22,473 nt of DNA from a virus. Under the pieces are notes generated by a model. It was not told the origin of the DNA. It ran no database searches and worked only from the letters and a program-made list of their open reading frames with translations. Shown piece by piece: positions 22,458 through 22,473 of the stretch. Numbering within the stretch: position 1 is the stretch's first letter; every line of letters begins with the position of its first letter. The translations under genes were made by a program, and so were the position numbers. Location of the stretch: positions 1 to 22,473 of IMG/VR virus record IMGVR_UViG_3300017987_000388; one strand, given 5' to 3'.

Positions 22458-22473
22458 ATGTCCACAGCGAAGA
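22458..22473 (+). CDS. Start of a further gene (partial)
   Basis: An ATG at 22458 is preceded by AGGAGG at 22448-22453 (four bases away), overlapping the previous stop. Only five codons (MSTAK) fall inside the window. The position after a membrane-protein gene would suit a lysis gene, but nothing can be concluded. Confidence 0.55.

Overview
The window is a 22.5 kb GC-rich stretch in which every credible gene lies on the + strand, mostly with overlapping or nearly touching stop/start codons. It is the late structural region of a contractile-tailed phage or prophage of the Mu type: terminase, DUF935 portal, gpT-like capsid, gp36/gpG/gp37/gp38-like connectors, sheath and tube, frameshifted chaperone, tape measure, and gpN/gpP/gp45/gp46/gp47/gp48-like baseplate. 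The sequence does not identify the host. The strong GC bias, GTG and TTG starts and clear GGAGG ribosome sites fit a high-GC bacterium. No transposase, repressor, integrase or attachment site is visible, so free phage and prophage cannot be told apart.

Layout. 1-2200: packaging, with a basic AT-hook small-terminase candidate and the large terminase. 2236-6826: head, with portal, prohead protease carrying an in-frame scaffold, a two-repeat decoration protein and the major capsid protein. 6829-8990: connectors. 8994-13050: tail shaft, with sheath, tube, chaperone with a -1 frameshift, and a short tape measure. 13050-17470: baseplate hub, spike and wedge. 17471-21848: adsorption region, with two LamG-like proteins (one fused to and inserted in a gp48-like baseplate protein), two small beta proteins and a polyglycine-rich tip candidate. 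21852-22473: small proteins, including one with a single membrane segment that may begin the lysis region, and the start of a further gene.

How it works together. The terminase packages DNA through the portal into a shell of gpT-like capsid protein, built on the scaffold encoded within the protease gene. Connector proteins close the head and join the tail. The chaperone and its frameshift product load the tape measure, which sets tube length. The hub, spike, wedges and lectin-like fibres form the baseplate.

Less ordinary points are the HMGA/HMG-like tail on the small terminase candidate, a cysteine/histidine cluster in the protease, a frame-changing 20-bp tandem duplication in the tape measure, a 30-nt near-identical element shared by the terminase-portal gap and the protease gene, the gp48 mosaic, the absence of a gpF-like gene at its Mu position, and a codon-usage shift over the chaperone and tape measure. 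No gap longer than 74 bases lacks a gene, and I saw no convincing terminator, tRNA, CRISPR array or insertion sequence. All function assignments are by recognition of family motifs, without database searches.
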